In this document: positions 12,059 through 27,784 of the stretch, in pieces
Numbering within the stretch: position 1 is the stretch's first letter
Layout: every line of letters starts with the position of its first letter
From: Euglena gracilis
Lineage: Eukaryota > Euglenida > Euglenophyceae > Euglenales
Direction: 5' to 3'
Length of the DNA: 64,000 bases
Assembly: GCA_039621445.1 (NCBI GenBank)
Contig: CP154954.1
Coordinates: forward strand, 992,001-1,056,000
Made by a program: the position numbers and the translations under genes
The notes under the pieces: generated by a model
Database searches by the model: none
What the model was told of the DNA's origin: nothing
What the model saw: only the letters and a program-made list of their open reading frames with translations

Positions 12059-13978
12059 AATTATAGTTATTGCCGCTGTTCACAGGGGCTTCAGTCACTA
12101 GCTTTGCTTACGCTAACCAATTTCTTTAACCTTCCTGCACTGAGCAGGCCTCGGCCCCCATACATGGTTTTTCAACTTCGCGGAGACCTGTGCTTTTGGT
12201 AAGCAGTCGCTTGGACCTCTTTTCTGCCACCTCATTAGAGGTACTTCTTCTTCCGAAGTTACGAAGTCATTTTGCCGAGTTCCTTAGAAAGAGTTATCTC
12301 GCGCTCCTTAGTATATTCTACTAACCTACCTGTGTCAGTTTACGGTACAGGCGAGCTCACTATACATAAACAAAAGTTTTTCTTGGAAACATGACATCAA
12401 TCACTTTCAATACCGTAGTATTTATACTATTCAGGCCTTAAGACAAAATATTTTTTTTAATATTTGATACCTCTTGAACCCTTAAACCACAAACCATCAC
12501 GTGGCCGATCTAGCCTTTTTCGTCACTCCTTACAAGTGAGCATTCGGTACAGGAATATTAACCTGTCATCCATCAATTTACGTTGTTAAACCTTATTTTA
12601 GGACCTGACTAACCCTTAGAGGACGAACCTGGCTAAGGAAACCTTAGGTTTTCGGAGCATAGGATTTTCACCAATGTTTTCGTTACTTAAGCCGACATTC
12701 TCACTTCTGTTTAATCCAGAACTATTTTCACTATTCCTTCTCTTCAACACAGAACGCTCTTCTACCGATTTCTCTCACACCTTCGGCAAATTACTTAGTC
12801 CCGTTCATTTTCGGCGCACTATCACTTGACCAGTAAGCTATTACGCACTTTTTAAAGGAATGGCTGCTTCTAAGCCAACCTCCTGGTTGTCTATGTAATA
12901 GTACATCCTTTACCACTTAGTAATTATTTAGGGGCCTTAAGTAGTGATCTGGGCTGTTTCCCTCTTGACAATGAAGCTTATCCCCCACTGTCTCACTGAT
13001 TAATTGAAATATAACTTAGTATTCAGAGTTTGCCACAACTTGGTACCATTTTCATAGCCCGCATCGAAACAGTGCTTTACCCCTAATGTTTACCATAATT
13101 AAACGCTGCGCCTCAACGCATTTCGAAGAGATCCAGCTAGCTCCAAGTTCGATTGGAATTTCTCCCCTAATCACAGTTCATCCCCCAATTTTTCAACATT
13201 GGTGGGTTCGGTCCTCCATTCTGTTTTACCAAAACTTCAACCTGACCATGATTAGATCACCTGGGTTCGGGTCTATAAGCAATGACATAAACTTTCAAGA
13301 AGAAAGTTTTTCGCTTTATTTAAGCTCGATTTCACTATGGCTCCGGAAAAACCTTAACCTTGCCATCACCTATAAGTCGCCGGCTCATTCTTCAACAGGC
13401 ACACAGTCAATCTTTAAATAGATCTCCTACTGCTTGTAAACTTATGCTTTCATATTCTATTTCACTCACTTCTCAGTGTTCTATTTCAGCTTTCCCTCAC
13501 GGTACTCGTACACTATCGGTCATTTAGGAGTATTTAGCCTTACGAGATGGTCCTCGCTGATTCACACAGAATTCCACGTGCTCTATGCTACTCGGGAAAA
13601 TCAAAAATTACTTTTTAAAAACAAATACGGGATTTAAAACCCTCTTTGATTTTGTTTTCAACAAATTCTCTATCTTTTTCAGTAATTATAATATACCCAC
13701 AACACCCATAAAGGTTTAGGCTGATTTCCGTTAGCTCGCCACTAATAAGAAAATCGCTTTTGCTTTCTTTTCCTTCGGCTACTAAGATGTTTCAGTTCAC
13801 CAAGTTCTCTACATTATTTGTATACCATTTCATTGTAATGTTAAAGTAATAGGTTGCCCCATTCGGGAATCTTTAGATTAAAGCTCGTCTTTAGCTCCCT
13901 AAAGCATATCGTTAATTTCTACGCCCTTCTTCGACTCTAAATGCCAAGCAATCCCGCATAAGCCCTTGTTCATTTGAA
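11090..13978 (-). rRNA. rrl: 23S ribosomal RNA, third unit
   Basis: Full-length copy with isolated substitutions, for example TACATGG for TACATCG near 12166 and CCCGCC for CCCACC near 11738. No large deletion is visible, so it appears functional even though the 16S gene of this unit is damaged. Confidence 0.94.
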
Positions 13979-13996
13979 CCTACATCAAAACCTTTT

Positions 13997-14069
13997 TGGA
14001 GATAAGCGGACTCGAACCGCTGACATCTGCCTTGCAAAGGCAGCGCTCTACCAACTGAGCTATACCCCC
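13997..14069 (-). tRNA. trnA-UGC: tRNA-Ala (UGC), third unit
   Basis: Identical to the other two copies. Confidence 0.95.
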
Positions 14070-14078
14070 AAAACCAAG

Positions 14079-14152
14079 AGGGCCATGCTAGACTTGAACT
14101 AGCGACCTTACCCTTATCAAGGGTATGCTCTAACCAACTGAGCTAATAGCCC
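14079..14152 (-). tRNA. trnI-GAU: tRNA-Ile (GAU), third unit
   Basis: Identical to the other two copies. Confidence 0.95.
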
Positions 14153-14237
14153 TCTTGGAAAAATAAGAGGTTTCCCTACTTATTTTTTTTATTTTTCATT
14201 GTTTTCAATCTATACATTTTTTTAGTTAAAAAACTAA

Positions 14238-14358
14238 AGGGAGTTGTTCCAGCCACACCTTCCAGTACGGCTACCTTGTTACGACTTCACCCCAGTCACC
14301 AGCCAGGCCTTAGGTATTTCCCTCTTTTCAGGCAAGATAATAACTTCGGGCACAGCCA

Positions 14359-14395
<37 letters not shown>

Positions 14396-14655
14396 AGAAC
14401 GTATTCACCGCCGTATAGCTGACCGGCGATTACTAGCGATTCCGGCTTCATGTAGGCGAGTTTCAGCCTACAATCCGAACTTAGGCTAAGTTTTAAGATT
14501 AGCTCATTTTCACAAAATTGCAACTTATTGTCTTAACCATTGTAGCACGTGTGTAGCCCAGGATATAAGGGGCATGATGACTTGACGTCGTCCTCACCTT
14601 CCTCTGGTAATAACCAGCAGTATTTCTAAATGACAAGCGTTAATTAAAAAAAAGG

Positions 14656-14707
<52 letters not shown>

Positions 14708-14775
14708 CCACCTGTGTCTAGATACCCGAAGGTACTGCGTTCTTTCAAACTTCCTCCTAGATCCTGTCAAATCCT

Positions 14776-14856
<81 letters not shown>

Positions 14857-14949
14857 CTTGTGCAAGCGTACTCCCCAGGCGGGATACTTAACGTGTTAAC
14901 TACAGCAGTGCACTTTCAGCACCACTTAGTATCCATAGTTTACGGCCAA

Positions 14950-14981
<32 letters not shown>

Positions 14982-15573
14982 TCAGCTTTCGTTTCTCAGC
15001 GTCAGTATTGGCCTAGAAAAGTGCCTTCGCCATTGGTGTTCTTTCCAATCTCTACGCATTTCACCGCTACACTGGAAATTCCCTTCACCCCTACCATACT
15101 CAAGTCTAGCAGTTTTTAATGCCCTTCCAAAGTTAAGCTTTGACTTTTAACATTAAACACACTTGACCGCCTACAAACTCTTTACGCCCAATAATTCCGG
15201 ATAACGCTCGCATCTCCCGTATTACCGCGGCTGCTGGCACGGAATTAGCCGATGCTTATTCCTCAAATACCGTCATTTCTTCTTCTTTGAGAAAAGAAGT
15301 TTACAACCCAAAGGCCTTCTTCCTTCACGCGGTATTGCTCCGTCAGGCTTGCGCCCATTGCGGAAAATTCCTCACTGCTGCCTTCCGTAGAAGTCTGTTC
15401 CGTTCTCAATCCCAGTGTGGCTGATCATCCTCTCAAATCAGCTACTGATCGTCGCCTTGGTAAGCCTTTACCTCACCAACAAGCTAATCAGATGCAAGCT
15501 CATGCCTAGGCGAAATTCTCTTTAACTAGCTACTCACATAGATCTAGTAAAGTATGAGGCATTAGCAAACGTT
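14238..15573 (-). pseudogene. rrs: 16S rRNA, 5'-truncated and internally deleted
   Basis: The minus-strand 16S copy ends abruptly at ~15573, where the 54-bp array begins, so about 149 nt of the 5' domain are missing. Near 14658 it also lacks 9 nt of the universal 1100 region: GGGTTGCGGGACT here, against GGGTTGCGCTCGTTGCGGGACT in the other copies. Extra substitutions occur near 14358, 14605, 15318 and 15552. Euglena plastids are known to carry an additional or truncated 16S beside the polymorphic region; this may be that locus, or it may be a misjoin with low-quality sequence. Confidence 0.8.
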
Positions 15574-15850
15574 CCCTGTCCTTCTCTCTCTTCCTGTCCT
15601 TCTCTTCTTCTCTCTATCTCTCTCCCCCTGTCCTTCTCTCTCTGTCCTGTCCTTCTCTCTATTCTCTCCTCTCTCTCTCCCCCTGTACTTTCTCTTCCTG
15701 TACTTCTCTCTTAATCTCTCTATATACCAATGTACTTATCTCTATTCCTGTCCTTATATATCTCTTCTATATATTCTCCTCCCTGTACTTCTCTCTATTC
15801 CTGTCCTTCTCTCTCTTCTCTATCCTCTCTCTCCCAATGTCCTTATATCT
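15574..15850 (+). repeat. 54-bp array with A replaced by C
   Basis: Replacing A by C in the array unit TATATATACCAATGTACTT gives TCTCTCTCCCCCTGTCCTT, which matches this tract. The change is almost complete at the left edge and fades to the right, where normal ACCAATGTAC units return. T, G and original C positions are kept. See findings. Confidence 0.85.
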
Positions 15851-16112
15851 CTTCCTGTACTTATATATATTATATACTATATATACCAATGTACTTATAT
15901 ATATTAATGTACTTATATATCTTATATATCCTATATTACCAATGTACTTTATATATTAATGTACTTATATATATTATATATATACTATATATACCAATGT
16001 ACTTATATATTTAATGTACTTATATATATTATATATACTATATATACCAATGTACTTATATATATTAATGTACTTATATATATTATATATACTATATATA
16101 CCAATGTACTTA
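15851..16112 (+). repeat. 54-bp A/T tandem array, first copy
   Basis: Repeats built from ATGTACTTATATAT and ACCAATGTACTTATATAT, as in the cleaner array at 48695-49774. It stops at TACTTAAATGG, the same right border as the other arrays. Confidence 0.9.
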
Positions 16113-16196
16113 AATGGTCTTTACTGAATATTTTCTACATCAGTCCCCTTGGTGACCAAGCAAGGGGCACATTTACTATAATGTGTACACTAAAAG

Positions 16197-16250
16197 CGCG
16201 CTTTGTAGGATTCGAACCTACTACATCAGGTTTTGGAGACCTACGCCTTA
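16197..16250 (-). pseudogene. trnW-CCA relic beside the array (P1)
   Basis: Same tRNA-Trp 3' half as in the rRNA leaders, with the same upstream palindrome (16149-16161) and TACACATTATAG block. The array is therefore flanked by a copy of the 16S leader, but no 16S follows here. Confidence 0.8.
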
Positions 16251-16291
16251 TGGTTTTTTATTGATTATTAACCCTGATTTATTAATTATTA

Positions 16292-16390
16292 AGTACTTTA
16301 TGGTTAAATTCCGTAACGTTTATTGTAATCCAAAGAACCACACAAACTGCTTTCTATTTAGCTATGTGTGTGGCTAATGCATACGTAATT
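16292..16390 (+). pseudogene. Decayed fragment of gene X (P1)
   Basis: About 98 bp aligns with gene X at 41088-41184. Shared blocks include ACTTTATGGTTAA, GTTTATTGTAATC, AAACTG, TTTCTATTTA and GTGTGTGGCTAATGCATA. The rest of X is absent. X-derived DNA therefore lies on both sides of the array. Confidence 0.75.
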
Positions 16391-17955
16391 TCTTAAAGGG
16401 TAAAAAGGAAGTGAACCCATTGCCGAGGAAATGCTTAGATTCGATTCTATTGCTCAATCAGGTTGTATCCATCCATAATCCATCCATACGTCAAGTCCGG
16501 ATGGAAGAACTGGTTGGTTATTTCTGCCAGATAAAAGATGTTTACTTTCCAAGATAATATTTTAAGGTTTAAGATTTCAAGATAAACAAAGTTTATAAGT
16601 GTTAGTTAATTATTACAGTTCATTATCAGAGATAGGTTTTTCAGAAAAATGATATAATGAAAAAATAGAAGATGTTTAGAGCTAACAATATTTTTACATG
16701 AGTTACATATTTAATGTAATATAAAATTGTATGTTTCGTAGGATTTTACTTAGAAACAAACAGAAATGTCTAGATATATATATAGAGTTTTTCTCAATTT
16801 CTATTATTCTTGTTCTTATTCAATGTTAGATTATTATTCGTGATGATAGATTATCTTACTTATTATTATTATTCCTGTAATCACTTATGCTATTATTCTT
16901 CTGAAACGTCATATTCAAGTTACTTAATATATAATTATGGTAGACTAAATGATTGTACTCTAAAAGTTCGATCTCATTTTTTATGAATAAATACAATACT
17001 AAAAATTAATTGTAAGGTATTAAATATTAATAATATTTTGTAACTACTTTTGATTTATTCATCTGTACTTCTTGTAATACTTCTTTATATCAAAAATGTG
17101 GGTAAATTATTTGTATTAGTTTAATCGGCAAAAAGCTTTGTTAAACAAAATTTTGCTTGTTGCTGGAAATTAAAATTTTACGAAAATGACAATGATTACA
17201 CTATTTGTGATAATAGTTTATTACTAAATATGTATATTTATACTAATATTATTTCAAAAATAGGTAATAATAATAGATTATTTAAGATTTAAAATAATCT
17301 ATATAAATACTTTATAGTAGTTATTATGTATTAAACGCGTTTTTATTATTTTTTACTGTCACTAAAATTTTTCAAGAAGCTATTAAAATTTTAAAAGTGT
17401 TATAATTTATATATTTTTAAAAATAAATTTTTGTATATATATAATTCTGTTGTACACTTTTTTGTAATAAAGTTTGTAAATTCCAGAAAATTATATGTTT
17501 TAGAATATTTTATTTTTATTCAATTATTATTCTATGATATTTTTTATACACCCAGATAGTTTTATCTTGTTAACTCATCAATACTCATCAATATAGTAAA
17601 CAATAAAAATTTTGAAAACAATGTGAATCATGTTCGTTTCAAAAGTAATCCAAGTCATTAAAATTATTACTTTGCAAGAGAATTTATGATTTGAAATTAG
17701 ATTCATTTTAAAAATCAAAATTTTGAATTAATTTAATTTCCTTTTATCCATAAATAGTAATTTAAAATTCAAAATTAGCTTTTCTAATGTTTTTTGCTTA
17801 AACCTATAAGTTTGTCTTTAAGAAGTAAATCTAGTTCACATTTTACTTTTTCTTTTTAGTTTCATAATTTTTCAAAGTCTATATTATTATTTTAACTAAT
17901 AATAAAATTTTTACATAATTATGTAAAAAACAAAAAATCAATATCAACTATTGTT
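16391..17955. other. A/T-rich noncoding stretch (P1)
   Basis: No gene recognised. A slightly richer patch at 16410-16545 contains a short repeat (ATCCATCCATAATCCATCCATAC). The remainder is low-complexity A/T sequence. Confidence 0.5.
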
Positions 17956-17995
17956 TTGTAAGATTTCAATCTACGACATCACGTTTTGGGTACTT
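17956..17995 (-). pseudogene. Second, more decayed trnW relic (P1)
   Basis: TTGTAAGATTTCAATCTACG followed by ACATCACGTTTTGGGTACTT aligns over 40 bases with the trnW relic (TTGTAGGATTCGAACCTACT...), differing at about ten positions. The T arm and anticodon loop are disrupted. Confidence 0.6.
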
Positions 17996-18108
17996 TCCAT
18001 TATTCAAATTTTGTTATAAATTTAACATTTTTCAAAATAAAAGACGTTGATTTTAATCTAGATATATATTGCAACTTTTTTATTAACGTTTTTTATTTCG
18101 AGAGTTTT

Positions 18109-18185
18109 ACCTTCGACCGGACTCGAACCGGCAAGCTTATGCATGTGATTTTGAATCACACGTGTTTACCATTTCACCACGAAGG
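18109..18185 (-). tRNA. trnL-CAA: tRNA-Leu (CAA) (P1)
   Basis: The minus strand has acceptor CCTTCG/CGAAGG, D loop AAATGGTAAAC, anticodon stem TGTGA/TCACA around TTCAAAA (anticodon CAA), a longer variable region TGCATAAGCTTGC and T arm CCGGTTCGAGTCCGG. The enlarged variable region and CAA support leucine. The seventh acceptor pair is a mismatch. Confidence 0.85.
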
Positions 18186-18267
18186 AAGAATATTTTTAAC
18201 ATTTTTAATGTATTTTCTGAAATACTTCTCAGAAAATGTAAATTAGTTTTCTTGTTTTAGCTATTTT

Positions 18268-19646
18268 TTAGTAATTGAACACTTTTTTAAAGGTTTCTTG
18301 CACTTTATATCCCGAATCTATTGATTCTAAAGGGTCTTTACGTAATCGATGTCGTAAACAAAGCGTAATTACAGTGAAAATGTCTTTAGGTGTTACTTCT
18401 GTGCGATCTTCAAATGCTACTAATGCTTTTGCTGCACGACTTGTTACCATATCTCCTCTTAGTCCATCAACATTTAGTTCAGAACAGATTTGTGATATTT
18501 TTTCTAAAAGTTCGTATTTTATTATTATGTTTTTTAATTTTTTTCTTGCATTTATAATTTTTTCCATTAGTTTATTTTGTTCTTCCTTATATTTTTCTTT
18601 GAACTCTTTAGGGCTTTTTTCAAATAGTTCTCGTTGTTGTACTATTTTTACACGAAGCGCTGGTTCCTTTAGTGTTTTAATTTGTGCATGCATTCCGAAT
18701 CTATCTAGTAATTGTGGTCTAAGTTCTCCTTCTTCAGGATTTCCTGATCCTACTAGTATAAATCTTGCAGGATGGCAAATCGAAACTCCTTCTCTTTCTA
18801 CCGTGTTCCATCCTGAAGCAGCGGAATCTAATAAAACGTCAACTAAATGGTCATCTAATAAGTTAACTTCATCAACGTACAATATTCCTCTATTTGCTTG
18901 TGCTAGTAGACCAGGTTCGAATGGTTTTTTTCCTTCGGATATTGCTTTTTCTATATCTATTGTTCCACAAACACGATCTTCAGTTGCACCTAATGGTAAA
19001 TCAACCATAGGTGTTTTAACTTGAATTATCGATACTTTTTCGTTTTTTTTTATTTTTTCTAGAACGTCATCTGACATTAATTCTGTATCATATGGATCAG
19101 AATTATATGGGTCGTTTTCTATTACATCAATAGGTGGTAGTAAGTCAACAAGCGCTCTAACTATTGTTGACTTTCCTGTTCCTCTATCACCCATTATCAT
19201 AACACCTCCTATTTTTGGATCTATTACATTTAAGATTAATGATAATTTCATAAAACTAAATTTTATTTGTTTTCAAACTATACGTGGTTTATCCTTTTAG
19301 CTTTGTTTTTTATTTATAAATTGTTATTTTATGTTCTTTTGGATTTTCTATAGTTTTCCAAACTGCTTCCAATTAGCTACAATAAATTTTAATAATTTAC
19401 AAAATTTTTTTAGTTGTGTTGAAAATTCAGTATTTTATTTGCCAATTTGTTTTATTTTTTATTTATTAATTGTAGTTTAGAGGGTAGTAATTATTTTTAA
19501 TAATAATAATTATTATTTTTTAAATTTATAATATTATTTTATTAAGTTTTTTATTTGAATGTGCAATGTGTTTAGCCACACATCTCTTCTTGTCCAACAA
19601 TAGAAGTAAAAGGAAATACAGGCCTTTCGTTAGTTTTTTTATTCAT
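18268..19646 (-). CDS. chlI: Magnesium chelatase subunit ChlI (P1), two exons
   Basis: AAA+ ATPase subunit of magnesium chelatase, which inserts Mg into protoporphyrin IX in chlorophyll synthesis. Exon 1 is 19582-19646 (reads [20 protein letters not shown]...) and exon 2 is 18268-19249. The joined protein is about 348 aa, normal for ChlI. Exon 2 alone looks like a 327-aa frame starting at Met, but that lacks the conserved [11 protein letters not shown] start. Walker [10 protein letters not shown] and Walker [12 protein letters not shown] are present, followed by sensor-type [21 protein letters not shown]1 has GKKPFEPG where P2 and P3 have GKKAFEPG. Divergent from psbD. Confidence 0.93.
19250..19581 (-). 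other. chlI intron (P1)
   Basis: The 332-nt intron begins GTGTGGC, fitting the group II GTGYG start, and ends in AT. It splits an ATG codon (AT|G). A possible weak domain V is AGCTAAAAGG...CGTATAGTTTG near the 3' end. P2 and P3 carry it at 35407-35738 and 52914-53245. Confidence 0.7.
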
Positions 19647-19677
19647 AGTAAATTGATAGATTGTTATGCAATATTTT

Positions 19678-19707
19678 TTGCTTGTGTTCCCTTTTTTAGT
19701 ATATAAA
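19678..19707 (+). promoter_or_regulatory. Candidate psbD promoter (P1)
   Basis: TTGCTT, an 18-bp spacer, then TATAAA, ending 77 bp before the psbD start in the ~138-bp divergent chlI/psbD intergenic region. It resembles a bacterial-type plastid promoter. Only pattern evidence. Confidence 0.35.
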
Positions 19708-19784
19708 TAGGGGATCTTAATACCTAAAATTAGCTCTTTAGTTAATATTAGAGATTACTTATTTTATATTACAAAATATTATTT

Positions 19785-25001
<5,217 letters not shown>

Positions 25002-25712
25002 GGTACGGCTAATAGTATTCAGTTACAATACCACGGTTATTCTATAGAGTAGAGTGGTCTCTTTGGTACAAGATGCGTATTTTTAATGCCGAAAAACAAA
25101 TGTGTTTATTAGGAAAGTAGTTTAGAATAAAAATTACAGTTGTGTAGTTATACGTTTTGCTACTTTAATAAATATGTGTTAAAAACCGTGAATGCTAGAA
25201 ACCAATCTTTTATTTATTACTTTTTTATTTTTAAGAAATTTGACTTGGTTAATCTAATCATGTTTGATTTTTCTTTGCAAAATAAGCTTTGCATATTGGG
25301 TTAGTTATTGTACCTTGTAGTTATGTCGGTAAATTAGCGTATTTTTAATTTGTAGTTTTTATGTGTAATTGAAAAGATCTTAGTAAAAATCAATAATTTT
25401 TTTTGGTTGAACGACAATGTGAAAAAGCAAATGTTTTGAAATAATAGTTCAAAAATGACATGGAAAAGTTAAATACTTGATCATGCAATTATGCTAACGT
25501 TACATTAGCTCAAAACATTTTTTATGTTGAATTCGGCAATTCAATTTTGTTTTTTAAAAGTTTATGTGAATTTTGATAAAAGAAGTTTTTAACTTTTCAA
25601 TGTTATATTATATAATTTTATAGATTAATTTGATATTTAGTATAAATTTTACTTATATTTTTTGTTTTTTAGTTTATAATAAGCGTTATGAACGTTAACT
25701 CATTTTTAAATT
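25002..25712 (+). other. 5' part of psbD intron 8 (P1)
   Basis: Noncoding 5' domains of the intron that carries the maturase. No independent gene seen. Same as 58665-59375. Confidence 0.6.
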
Positions 25713-26666
25713 TTGAACGACCGTTTTACTATTAATGCTTACTGTTTTCCTTATGTTAATAGATATAATATTCAATCTGTAAAAAATATTTTAATAGCTG
25801 ATTATTTGAGTACAGAAATAATGTTTTTAAAAGATATACATCAATTTTTTCTTGGTTTTGTTATTACAAATACTATTATTGTTATTATAGGTCAAATAAA
25901 CCTTCAGTTTAAAAATTCTTATAATATTGTAAGTGGTTTAAAAGTGCAGCAACTTGATTCTATTAAGTATTATTGTAAAGTATTAACGCACGATAGTAGT
26001 TGTTTGTTTTTTAGAAATTGTTTAGCTGTAATTGATAGTATTATTGTTAATATTGACGAATATCTTTCATTATCTCCTTTTAAAAGACGAGAAAAGTTTT
26101 TACAAGATGTGGAATCTTTGAATAACCCTTCTGTGCCTGCTCGTTTATTTATAAATCCGAAAAAAGATTTTATTTTGATACATCGTAAGGGAGTATCTTT
26201 GAAGATTCGAAGTACTTTTCAAATGTATTCAATTTATAAGTTTAATGTTTCAGTTAGTAAGAATGCAGCTATATTTAATACTTTAAGACCGAGTGATTTC
26301 ATTTCTTTTTTAGAATATTATAGTGATATGAACATTAATGAAATACTTATTAATGTTCTGAATAACTATGGATTAAATGATATTTCCTTGTTTTTGGTAA
26401 AAAAGATTTTTTATTTATTTGATTCAGATAAGATTTTTTTTAATGAGTTTATAGGTGTTGATAGCGTTCCTTTAGAATATTTTTTACTTTTTTTATCAAA
26501 AAAGTACATTATTAGAGCAAGGAAAGAATCGCCTTTAAAAATATATACTGACTTTGAAGATTTTTACATACACGGTTCATTTAAAAATATTTTAAAAATG
26601 CAACAGCAAAAAATTAAACAAAACCTTGGTTTTAAAACAAAATCTAATTTTTTTACAGGAATATAG
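25713..26666 (+). CDS. mat2: Intron maturase, segment 1 (P1)
   Basis: 317-aa frame inside psbD intron 8, identical to the P3 segment at 59376-60329, where the evidence is given. Confidence 0.6.
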   Translation: MNDRFTINAYCFPYVNRYNIQSVKNILIADYLSTEIMFLKDIHQFFLGFVITNTIIVIIGQINLQFKNSYNIVSGLKVQQLDSIKYYCKVLTHDSSCLFFRNCLAVIDSIIVNIDEYLSLSPFKRREKFLQDVESLNNPSVPARLFINPKKDFILIHRKGVSLKIRSTFQMYSIYKFNVSVSKNAAIFNTLRPSDFISFLEYYSDMNINEILINVLNNYGLNDISLFLVKKIFYLFDSDKIFFNEFIGVDSVPLEYFLLFLSKKYIIRARKESPLKIYTDFEDFYIHGSFKNILKMQQQKIKQNLGFKTKSNFFTGI

Positions 26667-26668
26667 TT

Positions 26669-26965
26669 GTGGCAAATTTGAAAAAATTTTTGTGTAAATT
26701 TCGCACTAAGAAAATACGTAGAAGAGATAATTTTATGTTAATAAAAGTAAATTTTATGGAGCATTATCTTTTAAATAAACAATTTGAGTTAGCCTCTGCT
26801 ATTAAATCAAGAAACAAAATTTTAATCCATAAATTAGTATCTGATGTCTTAGTTTCTTATAATTCATTATGTTATGCTGTATACAAAACGTTGAAGAATT
26901 CGGATGATAAATCTTCATCGAATATTCAAAAAAAAAAAAAAAAAAGAAAAATTTTCAAAATTTAG
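26669..26965 (+). CDS. mat2: Intron maturase, segment 2 (P1)
   Basis: 98-aa basic frame ending in an 18-A run. Same as P3 60332-60628; shifting frame in the A run reads on into segment 3. Confidence 0.55.
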   Translation: MANLKKFLCKFRTKKIRRRDNFMLIKVNFMEHYLLNKQFELASAIKSRNKILIHKLVSDVLVSYNSLCYAVYKTLKNSDDKSSSNIQKKKKKRKIFKI

Positions 26966-26988
26966 TTGATTCTTTAAAATGTTTTGTA

Positions 26989-27340
26989 TTGAATTATGAT
27001 TTTTATAAAATCAGATGTTTAAATTTATATTATCTTCGCAATTTTATCGATTGCAAAGAACAATTCTTACACTTTCATTTTTTGGATATAGCTTTGCAAA
27101 ATCTATATAGTTTTATATTTTTTCCTTTTCTTGAATCAAATTTGGATAAATTTACGTATGGACCGAGAGTTTTTCGGTCTTCTATTGATGCGGTAAAAGT
27201 ATTGTTTTTGTTGGGTAAACAAAAAAAGTATAGTAATTATAATAAATATCTCTTTTGTTTTGCTTTTAACTATACGATTGTAAAATGCTTTGATGCAGTT
27301 TTTAATAGTTGGGTGTTATCTAATGTTTCATTTATTGAGA
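26989..27340 (+). CDS. mat2: Intron maturase, segment 3, cut off (P1)
   Basis: Matches P3 60652-61003 up to VLSNVSFI, then diverges at ~27340 into a poly-A tract. The true continuation (DKSILSFWVKNG) is present only in P3. The translated tail of K and R residues is an artefact of the junction. Confidence 0.55.
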
Positions 27341-27347
27341 TTCAAAA

Positions 27348-27385
<38 letters not shown>

Positions 27386-27712
27386 AAAAAACGAAAAATT
27401 TCAAAAATTAGTGAGTCTTTAATTATATGTCTTAGATTTGTAATTGATAGTATTGTTTTATATCATTATATCAGATGTTTAAAGGTTTATAGTTATGTCT
27501 TACGCAAGTTTTATCGAGTGCAAGAATCACATATATGTTGACACTTTCATTATTTTGTGATATAGATTTGCAATCAATCTGTATGTATTCGCGTTTTTTA
27601 TATTTTTTCCTTTTTTTCTTGCAATCCAAATCTGTCTATGTTTAAATTTACGTAGGACCGAGAGTTTTTCGGTCTTCTATTGATGCGGTACAACGTCATT
27701 GTTTTTGTTGGG
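27341..27712 (+). repeat. Noisy repeat of 26925-27215
   Basis: This tract re-reads the preceding maturase region with scattered insertions, deletions and substitutions: the A run, TCAGATGTTTAAA, GACACTTTCATT, TATTTTTTCCTTTT, then GGACCGAGAGTTTTTCGGTC and TTCTATTGATGCGGTA. The error pattern is typical of uncorrected single-molecule reads, not of gene divergence. Confidence 0.8.
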
Positions 27713-27780
27713 TGGAATCCTATCTTTCCCTAATCCTCCGTTGTGTCGTGTTTTTCTCCGCTGCCAGCATGGAGAGAGAT
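27713..27780. other. Corrupted SMRTbell adapter remnant
   Basis: ATCCTATCTTTCCCTAATCC, then TCCTCCGTTGT, and finally GAGAGAGAT follow in order the PacBio SMRTbell hairpin adapter, with an extra ~21 nt inside. It sits exactly between a sequence and its reverse complement, as a missed adapter would. No biological feature explains it. Confidence 0.85.
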
Positions 27781-27784
27781 TACA

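Larger units (their letters stand above)
1..15573 (-). repeat. Tandem rRNA operon repeat (three units)
   Basis: Three direct copies of a ~5,920-bp unit; equivalent points lie 5,918-5,920 bp apart. Each reads on the minus strand as 16S-trnI-trnA-23S-5S-spacer. The first unit shown starts inside 23S; the third ends inside 16S. The copies differ at only a handful of bases (for example near 1128/7047, 12166 and 11738). Tandem rRNA units are characteristic of Euglena plastids, unlike the inverted repeat of most plastids. Confidence 0.95.

Noticed and set aside
15574-15850. Diversity-generating retroelement (adenine mutagenesis) as cause of the A-to-C tract
   Set aside because: Such systems change A to any base and need a template repeat plus a dedicated reverse transcriptase; only A>C is seen, the target is noncoding repeat, and the window's maturase lacks a visible RT site.
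18275-19024. 249-aa frame opposite chlI (and copies at 35964 and 51939)
   Set aside because: Antisense shadow of the conserved ChlI exon; no independent family features.
27713-27780. Natural inverted-repeat loop or telomere-like hairpin at the P1/P2 junction
   Set aside because: The tract matches a sequencing adapter and is preceded by a noisy re-read of adjacent sequence, which a natural hairpin would not explain.
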